DNA of 34,057 nt from Gammaproteobacteria bacterium (lineage in GTDB: Bacteria; Pseudomonadota; Gammaproteobacteria; Eutrophobiales; Eutrophobiaceae), in contig JAJRTU010000126.1 of the NCBI GenBank assembly GCA_024278135.1, positions 1 through 34,057 on the forward strand, given 5' to 3'. Below the pieces are notes generated by a model. That model did no database searches. It was not told where the DNA came from and saw nothing but the letters and a program-made list of their open reading frames with translations. The first letter of the stretch is position 1; each line of letters begins with the position of its first letter. Shown piece by piece: positions 16,219 through 24,464 of the stretch. Position numbers and translations under genes: made by a program.

Positions 16219-16508
16219 ATATTGTCCTTGACCGGTATGACCCTCAGAGCATTGACTTCTTTTTCTGTAATACTGACTTGTTTGAGCAAACGGGCATTTT
16301 CACGTTTGAGCCTTATCCGTGCGGGAATACTCGCCAGGATGCCCAGAACGACGCCAAAAGACAGCACAAACACCAGCGTCGCTGAAAATGGCAGTTCCAG
16401 AGTTCCCAGATAATAATCAATCACTACCAGTTGTGCGTTGCGTAAATGAAATATCACGCCAAGCAACAACACCAACAGGAATACGCATAATTTTACAAGT
16501 CGAGACAT
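16215..16508 (-). CDS. lapA: LapA (YciS), DUF1049 membrane protein
   Basis: The 97-residue protein has two hydrophobic segments (about 5-22 and 42-62) and a helical, charged tail, as in LapA/YciS, the partner of LapB in LPS assembly. GGGAGG, 4 bases before the ATG at 16508, is a very good ribosome binding site. It is followed by lapB with a 4-base overlap. It lies 440 bases after ihfB on the same strand, so it probably has its own promoter; I could not point to convincing hexamers, including a sigma-32 type. Confidence 0.92.
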   Translation of the reverse strand: MSRLVKLCVFLLVLLLGVIFHLRNAQLVVIDYYLGTLELPFSATLVFVLSFGVVLGILASIPARIRLKRENARLLKQVSITEKEVNALRVIPVKDNI

Positions 16509-16948
16509 ACGGCCTCCCGGAAATTTGCCGGTTTATTGATGATTTAACAGCCTGACCATTTTAGCGATATACGATTGTGAATAAACACTATTTAACCCGG
16601 ATCGAGGTTTTTACGCCATCATCCACATCAAGCCTTGCATTAAGAATACAGATATTTGAAAACATGAGGTTTATTGTTTCGTTAAGTGCCTGTGTAAGCA
16701 ATATTTCCACTGTCTCTGGGGGACGTCATGAGGGGAAGCCCTGTCTGCGCCATTTTATAAGGAGAAATGTGCCCATCTTTAACTGAAAAGGCATTAAAAA
16801 ATCAATCCAGTTTTTCCGTACAACTGCATCGATCTCGGTAGCCCCTGGTGGGGTGTGCAGGCACTGCGATGTCGCGAATGACACCGGCCGCCTTGTCTCT
16901 GGAACAGAAAACCGGGAGCTATGCCGTCAAGGTAGTGTTGAAAACCTC
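16509..16948. other. 440-base gap between ihfB and lapA, no supported gene
   Basis: No gene of usual coding character is visible on either strand. On the plus strand a 62-codon frame (16767-16952) starts after AAGGAG but is broken by a TAG at codon 25. The promoter of lapA is expected here. A short CCCC-TGGT-GGGG fold lies near 16844. No strong terminator for ihfB is seen. Confidence 0.4.
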
Positions 16949-17272
16949 CTAAATACTGTCAGCTGTATCCGGACTTTCAATTATCTTGCTGTCCATACCG
17001 TCCACCCGTTCACGAAGCTGCTTTCCCGGTTTAAAATGTGGAACGTACTTGGCTGGTAAGGATACCGGTTCACCCGATTTTGGATTTCTGCCCACGCGGG
17101 GCGGACGATAATGCAGGGAGAAGCTGCCAAAGCCCCTTATCTCAATGCGCTCGCCATTGGAAAGCGTATTGGCCATGTGTTCAAGCACGGTTTTTACCGC
17201 CAATTCCACATCCTTATATGCCAATTGAGATTGGCGTCTGCCAAGTGATTCGATTAGCTCAGATTTAGTCAT
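16949..17272 (-). CDS. ihfB: Integration host factor subunit beta
   Basis: IHF-beta pairs with IHF-alpha to bend DNA at specific sites in replication, recombination and transcription. The 107 residues show the HU/IHF fold: M-T-K-S-E-L-I, an [13 protein letters not shown] segment, and the arm with P[12 protein letters not shown]. Residues beyond about 92 form a polar tail longer than in E. coli (94). It follows rpsA, as in many Gammaproteobacteria. The 116-base space between rpsA and ihfB could hold a promoter; a TTGACA is present but lacks a matching -10. Confidence 0.96.
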   Translation of the reverse strand: MTKSELIESLGRRQSQLAYKDVELAVKTVLEHMANTLSNGERIEIRGFGSFSLHYRPPRVGRNPKSGEPVSLPAKYVPHFKPGKQLRERVDGMDSKIIESPDTADSI

Positions 17273-17388
17273 TGTTAGTTTTCTCTCGAATACGCCGGAT
17301 CAGAACAATCTATTATTCAACAAACTTCAAGGTGCCGGTACTCACTATCCTGACGATATCGAAATCTCTCCCCTTGTTTTGATTTGTG

Positions 17389-19059
17389 TCAATTGTTGTC
17401 CAGGTGCTCCTTCAATAAATCCCCCAATTTGGCTCCACTTGAGGTATCCGGCGCATACTCCCTGACCGCTGCAGATTCATCATCAGACTCTTTTGCACGA
17501 ACAGACACTGCGATGGTGCGCTTCTTCCTGTCAATAGCGGTAATTTTCACTTCCAGCTCTTCGCCTTCTTTTGTTGCAGTTCTGGCATCTTCAATTTTCT
17601 TGTCTATGGAGAGCTCCGACGCACGCATCATGGCTTCCACAGCTTCAGCCAATTCCACAATCACATGACCCTGTTCCACTGAAACCACCTTGCCTTTTAC
17701 CACACTTCCTTTAGGATTTTCAGCAACATAACTCGAAAAAGGATCTTTTTCCATCTGTTTTATCCCCAGCGAAATCCGTTCACGTTCTGCATCCACCGCC
17801 AGCACAACTGTCTCTATCTCTTCACCTTTTTTGTATTTATGTATGACATCTTCATTTTCGTCGGTCCAGGACACATCAGAGAGGTGAATCAAACCATCTA
17901 TACCACCATCAAGACCGATGAAAATACCAAAGTCAGTAATGGATTTGATCAGACCTGTCACCCTGTCACCCTTGTTGTGCAATACAGCAAACTGCTCCCA
18001 GGGATTGGCCTGACATTGTTTCATACCCAGGGAAATACGACGACGCTCCTGATCAATATCGAGTATCACTACGTCCACTTCTTCGCCGATATGCACCAGT
18101 TTGGACGGATGGACATTCTTGTTGGTCCAGTCCATTTCAGAGACATGCACCAGGCCTTCGACTCCCTCTTCCAGCTCAACGAAGCAACCATAATCAGCCA
18201 GATTAGTGATCTTGCCGCGTAAACGCGCGCCTTCCGGATAGCGTTTGGTCAAATCCGACCAGGGATCATCACCCATTTGTTTCAGACCCAGAGAAACACG
18301 ATTACGCTCACGATCAAACTTTAATACCTTGACCTCAATTTCATCACCAATGTTGACAATTTCACCCGGATCCTTGACCCGCTTCCAGGCCATGTCGGTA
18401 ATGTGCAATAAACCATCTATGCCACCCAGATCCAGAAAGGCGCCATAGTCGGTAAGATTTTTAACGACGCCGGTGACGGTGACACCTTCACTCAGTTTGT
18501 CCAGCAAGGCATGACGCTCGGCAGTATTTTCACTTTCCACGACGGCCCGGCGGGAAACAACGACATTGCTGCGCCGCTGATCAATCTTGATGACCTTAAA
18601 TTCCAGCGGCTTACCTTCCAGATAAGTTGTATCACGGACAGGTCGAACATCGACAAGCGAACCGGGTAAAAATGCCCGTACTTTTTCAACATCGACAGTA
18701 AAGCCACCCTTGACTCTTTCAGTGATCACACCAATCACCGTCTCATTAGCTTCATGGGCTTTTTCCAGAGTTGTCCACGCCATCAGGCGCTTGGCCTTTT
18801 CTCTGGACAGGCGAGTCTCACCAAAACCATCTTCTACAGCATCGAGCGCCACATCCACGGCATCACCGACAGCAACTTCCACCTCGCCGTTTTCATCGTA
18901 GAACTGATCAATGGGGATTAATCCTTCGGACTTCAGACCTGCATTGACAATAACGGTGTCCTGGTTGATGTCGACCACCTCTGCACTGACGATGGTTCCC
19001 GGCCGCATTTTGGTCTCGATTTGACTCTGCTCGAATAACTCCGCAAAAGACTCACTCAT
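17389..19059 (-). CDS. rpsA: 30S ribosomal protein S1
   Basis: S1 binds mRNA on the small ribosomal subunit and helps start translation of messages with weak ribosome binding sites, of which several occur in this window. The 556 residues (E. coli 557) hold six S1 repeats, each with the G-x-V-x-x-x-x-x-x-G-x-x-V/F-x-L pattern; examples are [18 protein letters not shown] and V[12 protein letters not shown]. AGGA lies about 10 bases before the ATG, a distant site. E. coli rpsA also has a poor site and is autoregulated, which may hold here too. It is 74 bases after cmk. Confidence 0.97.
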   Translation of the reverse strand: MSESFAELFEQSQIETKMRPGTIVSAEVVDINQDTVIVNAGLKSEGLIPIDQFYDENGEVEVAVGDAVDVALDAVEDGFGETRLSREKAKRLMAWTTLEKAHEANETVIGVITERVKGGFTVDVEKVRAFLPGSLVDVRPVRDTTYLEGKPLEFKVIKIDQRRSNVVVSRRAVVESENTAERHALLDKLSEGVTVTGVVKNLTDYGAFLDLGGIDGLLHITDMAWKRVKDPGEIVNIGDEIEVKVLKFDRERNRVSLGLKQMGDDPWSDLTKRYPEGARLRGKITNLADYGCFVELEEGVEGLVHVSEMDWTNKNVHPSKLVHIGEEVDVVILDIDQERRRISLGMKQCQANPWEQFAVLHNKGDRVTGLIKSITDFGIFIGLDGGIDGLIHLSDVSWTDENEDVIHKYKKGEEIETVVLAVDAERERISLGIKQMEKDPFSSYVAENPKGSVVKGKVVSVEQGHVIVELAEAVEAMMRASELSIDKKIEDARTATKEGEELEVKITAIDRKKRTIAVSVRAKESDDESAAVREYAPDTSSGAKLGDLLKEHLDNN

Positions 19060-19133
19060 GAAAAATATTTTCCTGTCGACCTCTTCCCAGACGGAAAGGG
19101 CAATTGTGTAACCTGTACTAGTTAGTGAATTTA

Positions 19134-19832
19134 TTAGACAAAGGCTGCCAGGTCCGCAAACCTGTTTTGTACCAGGCTGAAAATCTGCCGGTTCACCGCA
19201 TTCACATCACACATGGTGGTATCAATAACGATGGCATCTTCAGCAGGTTTCAATGGTGATACAATACGCTCTTTGTCCCTCCTGTCTCTCTCGGCTATGT
19301 CTGCCGAAAGGTCGCGGAGGTTAACATTAATTCCTTTTTCTTTCAACTGTTTATATCGCCTTTTCGCCCTTTCCTCGGCACTGGCTGTCAAAAAAATCTT
19401 AAGCTCGGCATCGGAAAAAACATGCGTCCCCATATCCCGACCATCTGCTATCAAACCCGGCATCTGACGGAATTGGCGCTGGCGCTGTAGCAAGGCTTCC
19501 CGCACTGTCGGTAATGCCGCCACCCGGGATGCGGCGTTGCCGCATTTTTCGCTACGTATAGGCTGACTGACATCACTGGCTTCGAGAATTGTCTTATTAT
19601 CCTCGCCAGGGCCCCTGTTTTCGAATTTCAGATCGAGCGATACCGCAATAGCCGCCAATGCGCTCTCGTCGTCCAATGCCACCCCTCGCCGTTCTGCCGT
19701 ATAGGCGACCACTCGGTACAGGGCCCCACTATCGAGCAGATGCCATTGCAGTTTTGTTGCTAAAACACTACAAACCGTACCTTTGCCAGTACCACTGGGG
19801 CCATCCACTGTAATCACCGGCGCCTTAGACAT
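19134..19832 (-). CDS. cmk: Cytidylate kinase
   Basis: Cmk phosphorylates CMP and dCMP with ATP. The 232-residue protein (E. coli 227) begins [12 protein letters not shown] and has the P-loop G-P-S-G-T-G-K-G-T, the CMP-binding [12 protein letters not shown] and the lid region with R-D-x-R-D-K-E-R. I use the ATG at 19832, which overlaps the last eight bases of aroA; GGGGG a few bases upstream could be the ribosome binding site. The longer frame to 19910 lies inside aroA and is not Cmk-like. Its place between aroA and rpsA is typical. Confidence 0.96.
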   Translation of the reverse strand: MSKAPVITVDGPSGTGKGTVCSVLATKLQWHLLDSGALYRVVAYTAERRGVALDDESALAAIAVSLDLKFENRGPGEDNKTILEASDVSQPIRSEKCGNAASRVAALPTVREALLQRQRQFRQMPGLIADGRDMGTHVFSDAELKIFLTASAEERAKRRYKQLKEKGINVNLRDLSADIAERDRRDKERIVSPLKPAEDAIVIDTTMCDVNAVNRQIFSLVQNRFADLAAFV

Positions 19833-21153
19833 CGCGAGCCCCCGTAATAATGATCGGCAAACCCAATGACCTGAAACAGCCTGCAAATTCTGGAAAAGAC
19901 GTACTGACATTGGCGCAATCGGTCACTGTAATGGCGGCCGATGCCGCCAGCGCGGCTATTGAAAAAGACATGGCAATGCGATGATCACCAAAACTGTTCA
20001 CTGTCCCCCCCGCGACGGTTCCGCCCCGAACATGCATACCGTCCCGGCATTCTTCCACGTCGATACCAATGGCCCTGAGGCCTTCACACATAGTCCTGAT
20101 GCGATCGCTTTCTTTCACGCGGAGCTCCGCTGCCCGACGTAAACGCGTTTCTCCGTCCGCATAGGCAGCGGCCACCATCAGTACCGGCAATTCGTCAATG
20201 GCGATGGGCACCAGGCGCACCGGTATCTCTATACCCTTTAACCGGCTATGGCGAACACGAACATTGGCGAGGGGTTCACCGGATATCTCTCGTTCATCTT
20301 CAAGCGTGATATCTGCCCCCATCAATTGCAGAACATCCATAACGGCCCTGCGAGTCGGGTTAAGGCCAACGTCTTCCAGCAGCAAATCCGAACCCGCAAC
20401 AATTGAGGCCGCCACCATAAAAAAAGCAGCTGATGAGATATCCGCCGGTATGCTGATGTCCTGTGCTCTCAGACTTTGCGGACTGATGCATATCTGCCCG
20501 CCATCGTGAGTCGGAACGCAGGCGAATTGCGCCAACATGCGCTCACTGTGATCGCGCGTCACCGCAGGTTCAATAATACAGGTCTTGCCACTGGCGTATA
20601 AACCGGCCAGTAATATTGCCGACTTTAACTGGGCGCTGGCCACGGGCATAGTGTATGTCATGCCTTTCAGCCTGGCCTTACCGATAATATGAACAGGTAA
20701 AGTACCGGCATCGGAAATACGAATATTGGCACCCATTTGCTGTAGAGGTTCGGTGATACGACGCATGGGACGTTGCATCAGAGACTCGTCCCCCAGCAGT
20801 TGGCTGTCGAAGCGCTGCCCCGCCAGCAAACCGGTGAGCAAGCGCAACGATGTGCCGGAATTACCCAGGTTTATTGCTTCGCCCGGCGCCGTCAAACCGT
20901 GTAATCCCACCCCTTCAATGCTGATGACATTGCCCTCCAGACGCTCTATCCCCACCCCCATCAAGCGCAGAGCATGCATTGTCGCACGGGTATCCTCGCT
21001 GTCGAGACAACCTTCAATCCGTGTTCTGCCATCGGCGATGGCGCCCAGCATCAGGGCCCGATGGGAGATGGACTTGTCTCCCGGCACACGCAGGCGACCC
21101 CTCAGGGCTGTAGCAGCACTGACGGTAAAATCCACACGTTTATCAGCTGTCAT
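19825..21153 (-). CDS. aroA: EPSP synthase, class-II type motifs
   Basis: This enzyme joins shikimate-3-phosphate and phosphoenolpyruvate in the sixth step of chorismate synthesis and is the target of glyphosate. The 442 residues include P-G-D-K-S-I-S-H-R (25-33), L-G-N-S-G-T-S-L-R-L-L-T-G, R-P-M, S-A-Q-L-K-S-A, R-D-H-S-E and N-P-T-R. GDKS, SAQxK, RDHxE and NxTR are the signature set of class II EPSP synthases. The glycine of G-N-S-G-T is kept, whereas the highly tolerant CP4 enzyme has alanine there. The ATG at 21153 has no clear ribosome binding site, and tyrA ends 39 bases upstream. In Pseudomonas this domain is fused to TyrA; here it is separate. Confidence 0.96.
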   Translation of the reverse strand: MTADKRVDFTVSAATALRGRLRVPGDKSISHRALMLGAIADGRTRIEGCLDSEDTRATMHALRLMGVGIERLEGNVISIEGVGLHGLTAPGEAINLGNSGTSLRLLTGLLAGQRFDSQLLGDESLMQRPMRRITEPLQQMGANIRISDAGTLPVHIIGKARLKGMTYTMPVASAQLKSAILLAGLYASGKTCIIEPAVTRDHSERMLAQFACVPTHDGGQICISPQSLRAQDISIPADISSAAFFMVAASIVAGSDLLLEDVGLNPTRRAVMDVLQLMGADITLEDEREISGEPLANVRVRHSRLKGIEIPVRLVPIAIDELPVLMVAAAYADGETRLRRAAELRVKESDRIRTMCEGLRAIGIDVEECRDGMHVRGGTVAGGTVNSFGDHRIAMSFSIAALAASAAITVTDCANVSTSFPEFAGCFRSLGLPIIITGARDV

Positions 21154-21192
21154 GGGTTAAAAAAATCCGTCACTTTCCGGAGCGTCCGGCCC

Positions 21193-22098
21193 TTAAGTGG
21201 TTTGTCGTCCGGCAATCAGCTTATCGCGTGCCTGCTTTGCCCGGGAAAAAATCTGCAGTATTTTTTCGCTGTCACGGCTCTCAATGGCCTGCCTGATCTC
21301 CTGTATGTGAGCATCAAACTGCTCCAGCACCGTTAACAGGCTCTCCCTGTTGGAGAAACAGATGTCATGCCACATCTGTGGATTGCTTGAGGCGATGCGC
21401 GTGAAATCAATAAAACCACCGGCCGCAAACTGGAAAATTTCCTCGCGCTCCTGCATCTTGGCCAAACAATCGACCAGAGCATAGGCCAGCATATGGGGTA
21501 AATGGCTGGTAGCCGCCAGGACGGCATCATGATGCTCAACAGTTAATGTCATGACCTCGGCACCACATGCCTCCCAGAGCTTCGTTACCAGCGAAACGGC
21601 ATGGATGCTGGTCTCTGCAAGTGGCGTGAGTATGACAATGTGGTCCTCAAACAAACCTGCACTCGCGGCTCCGACACCACTTTGCTCCTTGCCGGCGATA
21701 GGGTGGCCGGGAACGAAATGCCTGAAGTGCTCACCCAGGCCTGAGCGGGCGGCGTCCACCACACATGCCTTGGCGCTGCCGACATCGGTAACGATGGCAT
21801 CTGCCTTGATGGTTTTCGCGATTTCCCGGAACAGGACGGCATTGGTAGCCAGCGGCGTTGCCAGGACGATCAAATCAGCGTCACGTACGGCGTCTCTCGC
21901 CAGCAAACTGAATTCATCTATGACACCCAGTTCAATGGCTTTTTTCAAGCTTGCTTCATTACGCCCATATCCCACAATGGTCTTGCAAAGGTCTGCACGC
22001 CTGAACGCCTGCGCCAGGGAACCACCGATCAATCCGACACCAAGGACAGCAAGTCGATCAATTTTCATGGACGAAATAATATTATCAATATCAGGCAC
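21193..22098 (-). CDS. tyrA: Prephenate/arogenate dehydrogenase TyrA
   Basis: TyrA oxidises prephenate (or arogenate) on the way to tyrosine. The 301 residues start with the dinucleotide fold G-V-G-L-I-G-G-S, followed by V-G-Y-G-R-N. The catalytic region has G-H-P-I-A-G-K-E-Q-S-G and S-H-L-P-H-M-L-A-Y. The pattern is that of the TyrAc type without chorismate mutase or ACT domain. The frame opens with GTG at 22098, 7 bases after pheA. The ATG at 22068 (M-K-I-D-R-L-A-V-L) is an equally good start; neither has a clear ribosome binding site. The aroA part that is fused in Pseudomonas is the next gene. Confidence 0.94.
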   Translation of the reverse strand: MPDIDNIISSMKIDRLAVLGVGLIGGSLAQAFRRADLCKTIVGYGRNEASLKKAIELGVIDEFSLLARDAVRDADLIVLATPLATNAVLFREIAKTIKADAIVTDVGSAKACVVDAARSGLGEHFRHFVPGHPIAGKEQSGVGAASAGLFEDHIVILTPLAETSIHAVSLVTKLWEACGAEVMTLTVEHHDAVLAATSHLPHMLAYALVDCLAKMQEREEIFQFAAGGFIDFTRIASSNPQMWHDICFSNRESLLTVLEQFDAHIQEIRQAIESRDSEKILQIFSRAKQARDKLIAGRQTT

Positions 22099-22105
22099 GC
22101 CAAGA

Positions 22106-23191
22106 TCAAAGCACCGCGCTGGGATAAGAACCCAGCACTTTCATCATCAAGGCGTGTTGTTTCAATTGTTGCAGTACCCGTGAAACAGTATCGTCTTCGA
22201 TATGCCCGTCGACATCCACAAAAAAGACATACTCCCACATGCCCTGACGTGATGGCCTGGATTCAATTCTGCTCATATTAACGTTGTTGTCGGCAAAGCA
22301 GGCCAGGGTTTTTTGCAAGGCTCCCGGCTCATTGGGATTGGCAAACAGGATGGAGGTTTTATCATTACCGCTGGCCTGAGTACTATTTTGTCCCAACACA
22401 AGAAAACGGGTAATGTTGTTAGGCTCGTCTTCTATGTTGCTGGCCAGAATGGGCAAGTGGTAGTACTCGGCAGCTACTTCACCTGCAATGGCGGCAGCCC
22501 TGTCATCCTCCAGCGCACACTTTGCAGCCTCGGCATTGCTGTTAACAGCGATACGCTCCAGCCCCTTCAAATTAATATCCAGCCAGGTGCGGCACTGTGC
22601 CAGTGATTGCTGGTGTGAATATACGCGTTCTACATCCTGTATTTGTTCTGCGCGGCTCATCAAATTATGATGAATGGGCAGGTGTACTTCACCACAAATC
22701 TTCAGGCTGGAATTGACCAGCATGTCAAGAGTGTGATTGACCGCACCTTCGATGGAATTTTCAATGGGGGCAACACCGTATTGACAGGCGCCTGATTCGA
22801 CTTCACGAAATACCTCGGCAATGCTGACCTGCGCCTTCGTGTGAATTGAATGGCCAAAGTGTTTAAAGGCCGCCGATTGCGTGAAGGTCGCTTCCGGGCC
22901 GAGATAGGCAACACTGAGCTGCTGTTCCAGTGCCAGACAGGCAGACATGATTTCGCGAAATAAACGGGCCATTTCCAGATCAGCGACAGGACCTTTGTTC
23001 GCGTCGATAATCTTACGCAAAACCTGCGCCTCTCGTTCTGGCCTGTAATACAGCGCATCACCATCACCACTGTTTTTCAACTTCGCCGTCTCGGCAGCCA
23101 GACCCGCGCGTTCACTGATCAGCCGCAATAACTGCTCATCTATCACGTCTATACGTACACGAAGATCTTCTAAATCGGATCTGTTTGCCAT
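22106..23191 (-). CDS. pheA: Chorismate mutase/prephenate dehydratase (P-protein)
   Basis: This bifunctional enzyme takes chorismate to phenylpyruvate for phenylalanine synthesis. The 361 residues hold an AroQ chorismate mutase (about 1-90: L-R-x-R-I-D-x-I-D-x-x-L-L, Y-R-P-E-R-E-A-Q-V-L), a prephenate dehydratase (about 92-270, with the N-I-T-R-F catalytic motif and P-I-E-N-S-x-E-G), and an ACT regulatory domain (about 280-361) with G-A-L and E-S-R-P, which bind phenylalanine for feedback control. The ATG at 23191 lacks a clear ribosome binding site. A 139-base gap separates it from serC and may hold a promoter. Confidence 0.97.
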   Translation of the reverse strand: MANRSDLEDLRVRIDVIDEQLLRLISERAGLAAETAKLKNSGDGDALYYRPEREAQVLRKIIDANKGPVADLEMARLFREIMSACLALEQQLSVAYLGPEATFTQSAAFKHFGHSIHTKAQVSIAEVFREVESGACQYGVAPIENSIEGAVNHTLDMLVNSSLKICGEVHLPIHHNLMSRAEQIQDVERVYSHQQSLAQCRTWLDINLKGLERIAVNSNAEAAKCALEDDRAAAIAGEVAAEYYHLPILASNIEDEPNNITRFLVLGQNSTQASGNDKTSILFANPNEPGALQKTLACFADNNVNMSRIESRPSRQGMWEYVFFVDVDGHIEDDTVSRVLQQLKQHALMMKVLGSYPSAVL

Positions 23192-23232
23192 AGCAACTTA
23201 AATGTCAATTTTGAAAGAGAAAACCGTCACGC

Positions 23233-23250
23233 AGTATACAGCAGATCTGC
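23233..23250 (-). promoter_or_regulatory. Possible pheA promoter element with a palindrome
   Basis: On the minus strand TATACT (23233-23238) resembles a -10 box. Two bases upstream lies the perfect palindrome GCAGATCTGC (23241-23250), in the place of the spacer. The -35 position holds only a poor match. The palindrome could be an operator for pheA-tyrA-aroA. It does not match the TyrR or TrpR box. Confidence 0.25.
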
Positions 23251-23330
23251 CGCTAATTAAGTGTTCCGAATACCAGAGCAATCTCAGGAGTCAGGAACAG
23301 GGACACTGACCTCTGTTTTATAAATATCGA

Positions 23331-24464
23331 TTATCCTTTACGGCGCGCAAAGTCCTGCATAAAATCCAGCAATACATCCACTCCAGCTTCCGGCATGGCA
23401 TTATAAAGACTGGCGCGCATCCCGCCGACGCTGCGATGACCTTTCAATTCCCGTAGTCCTGCCGCCTGGGCCTCGGCAAGAAAAGCGTCATTCAAGGTAT
23501 CATCCTGCAACGTAAAAGGAACATTCATACGCGAACGATATTCCACCTGCACCGGATTGTCATAAAAGTCACTGCTGTCAATGGCATGATACAAACGGCT
23601 GGAACGACTGATACTGTTGCTCTGCATGGCGACAACGCCACCCTGGCGTTTTATCCATTTAAATACCAGGCCGGCCATATACCAGGTGAAAGTCGGCGGC
23701 GTATTGAACAGGGATTTTGCCTTGTTTTGTACATCGTAGTCATAAAGACTGGGGATCCGGGTCCCTGCCCTGCCCAGCAAATCTTCGCGCACGATCACAA
23801 TCACCATACCGGCCGGGCCGATATTCTTTTGTGAACCGGCAATAATCACACCGAGTTTCGATACATCTACCGGCCGCGACAAGAAATGGGAGGTCATATC
23901 ACTGACCAGTGGAATATCTCCCACATCCGGCAATGCTGAAAACTCCAGCCCCCCGATGGTTTCGTTGTCTGTGTAATAGACATAGGCAGGCTCATCACTG
24001 AAATGCCAGCTGTCTCGTTCGGGTATGGTAAAAAACCCTTCTGACTCGGCACTGGCGGCGACATTAATCCTGCCAAACCGCTGAGCTTCCTTGATGGCCT
24101 TGCCCGACCAGATACCGGTATGGATGTAATCCGCCGTCGCGTCTTCAGCCAACAGATTCATCGGCACCATGGCAAACTGGCTACTGGCGCCGCCCTGTAA
24201 AAAAAGTACCCTGTGTGTAGCGGGTATATTCAACAGCTCACGTAAATCCGCCTCGGATTCTTCGACGATGGAGGTAAAATGCTTGCTGCGGTGACTCATT
24301 TCAATTACCGAGATGCCGGTGCCGTGCCAGTCCAGCAATTCCTGCTGTGCCTGCTGCATGACTGCGACGGGTAACATTGCCGGTCCAGCGCCGAAATTAT
24401 AGATCTTTTGTGCTGCCGCCTTTGTCGCTGTCAGACCACTCAACTCGGGTACTGTGTTATTCAT
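23331..24464 (-). CDS. serC: Phosphoserine aminotransferase SerC
   Basis: SerC converts 3-phosphohydroxypyruvate to phosphoserine and also acts in pyridoxal phosphate synthesis. The 377 residues include [11 protein letters not shown] near the start, G-G-A-S-S-Q-F for substrate binding, and the PLP lysine in [10 protein letters not shown]. The ATG at 24464 overlaps the gyrA stop by eight bases, with AAGAAG just upstream. About 15 residues precede the usual family start, and no closer ATG exists. A longer frame to 24515 is inside gyrA. The gyrA-serC-pheA order is shared with Pseudomonas. Confidence 0.95.
   Translation of the reverse strand: MNNTVPELSGLTATKAAAQKIYNFGAGPAMLPVAVMQQAQQELLDWHGTGISVIEMSHRSKHFTSIVEESEADLRELLNIPATHRVLFLQGGASSQFAMVPMNLLAEDATADYIHTGIWSGKAIKEAQRFGRINVAASAESEGFFTIPERDSWHFSDEPAYVYYTDNETIGGLEFSALPDVGDIPLVSDMTSHFLSRPVDVSKLGVIIAGSQKNIGPAGMVIVIVREDLLGRAGTRIPSLYDYDVQNKAKSLFNTPPTFTWYMAGLVFKWIKRQGGVVAMQSNSISRSSRLYHAIDSSDFYDNPVQVEYRSRMNVPFTLQDDTLNDAFLAEAQAAGLRELKGHRSVGGMRASLYNAMPEAGVDVLLDFMQDFARRKG

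Noticed and set aside
16509-16640. Search for a sigma-32 promoter before lapA, as known for the E. coli lapAB genes.
   Set aside because: CTTGAT and a CCTCGAT-like element occur upstream, but their spacing is too long for sigma-32.
16767-16952. A 62-codon plus-strand frame with AAGGAG upstream and one in-frame TAG at codon 25, which might be a recoded or decayed gene.
   Set aside because: One stop in 62 codons is not rare by chance, the ribosome binding site is only 2 bases from the ATG, and the residues resemble no family I know.
17273-17388. IHF binding site for autoregulation before ihfB.
   Set aside because: Only partial matches to the WATCAANNNNTTR consensus are present.
23195-23230. 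A short GTG frame with two Phe codons just before pheA, reminiscent of a pheL-type leader peptide.
   Set aside because: It has no ribosome binding site, too few Phe codons, and no terminator hairpin follows it.
23296-23325. Imperfect hairpin AACAG-GG...CC-T-CTGTT followed by TTTTATAAA on the plus strand.
   Set aside because: No plus-strand gene ends there, the stem has a bulge, and on the serC strand no T run follows.
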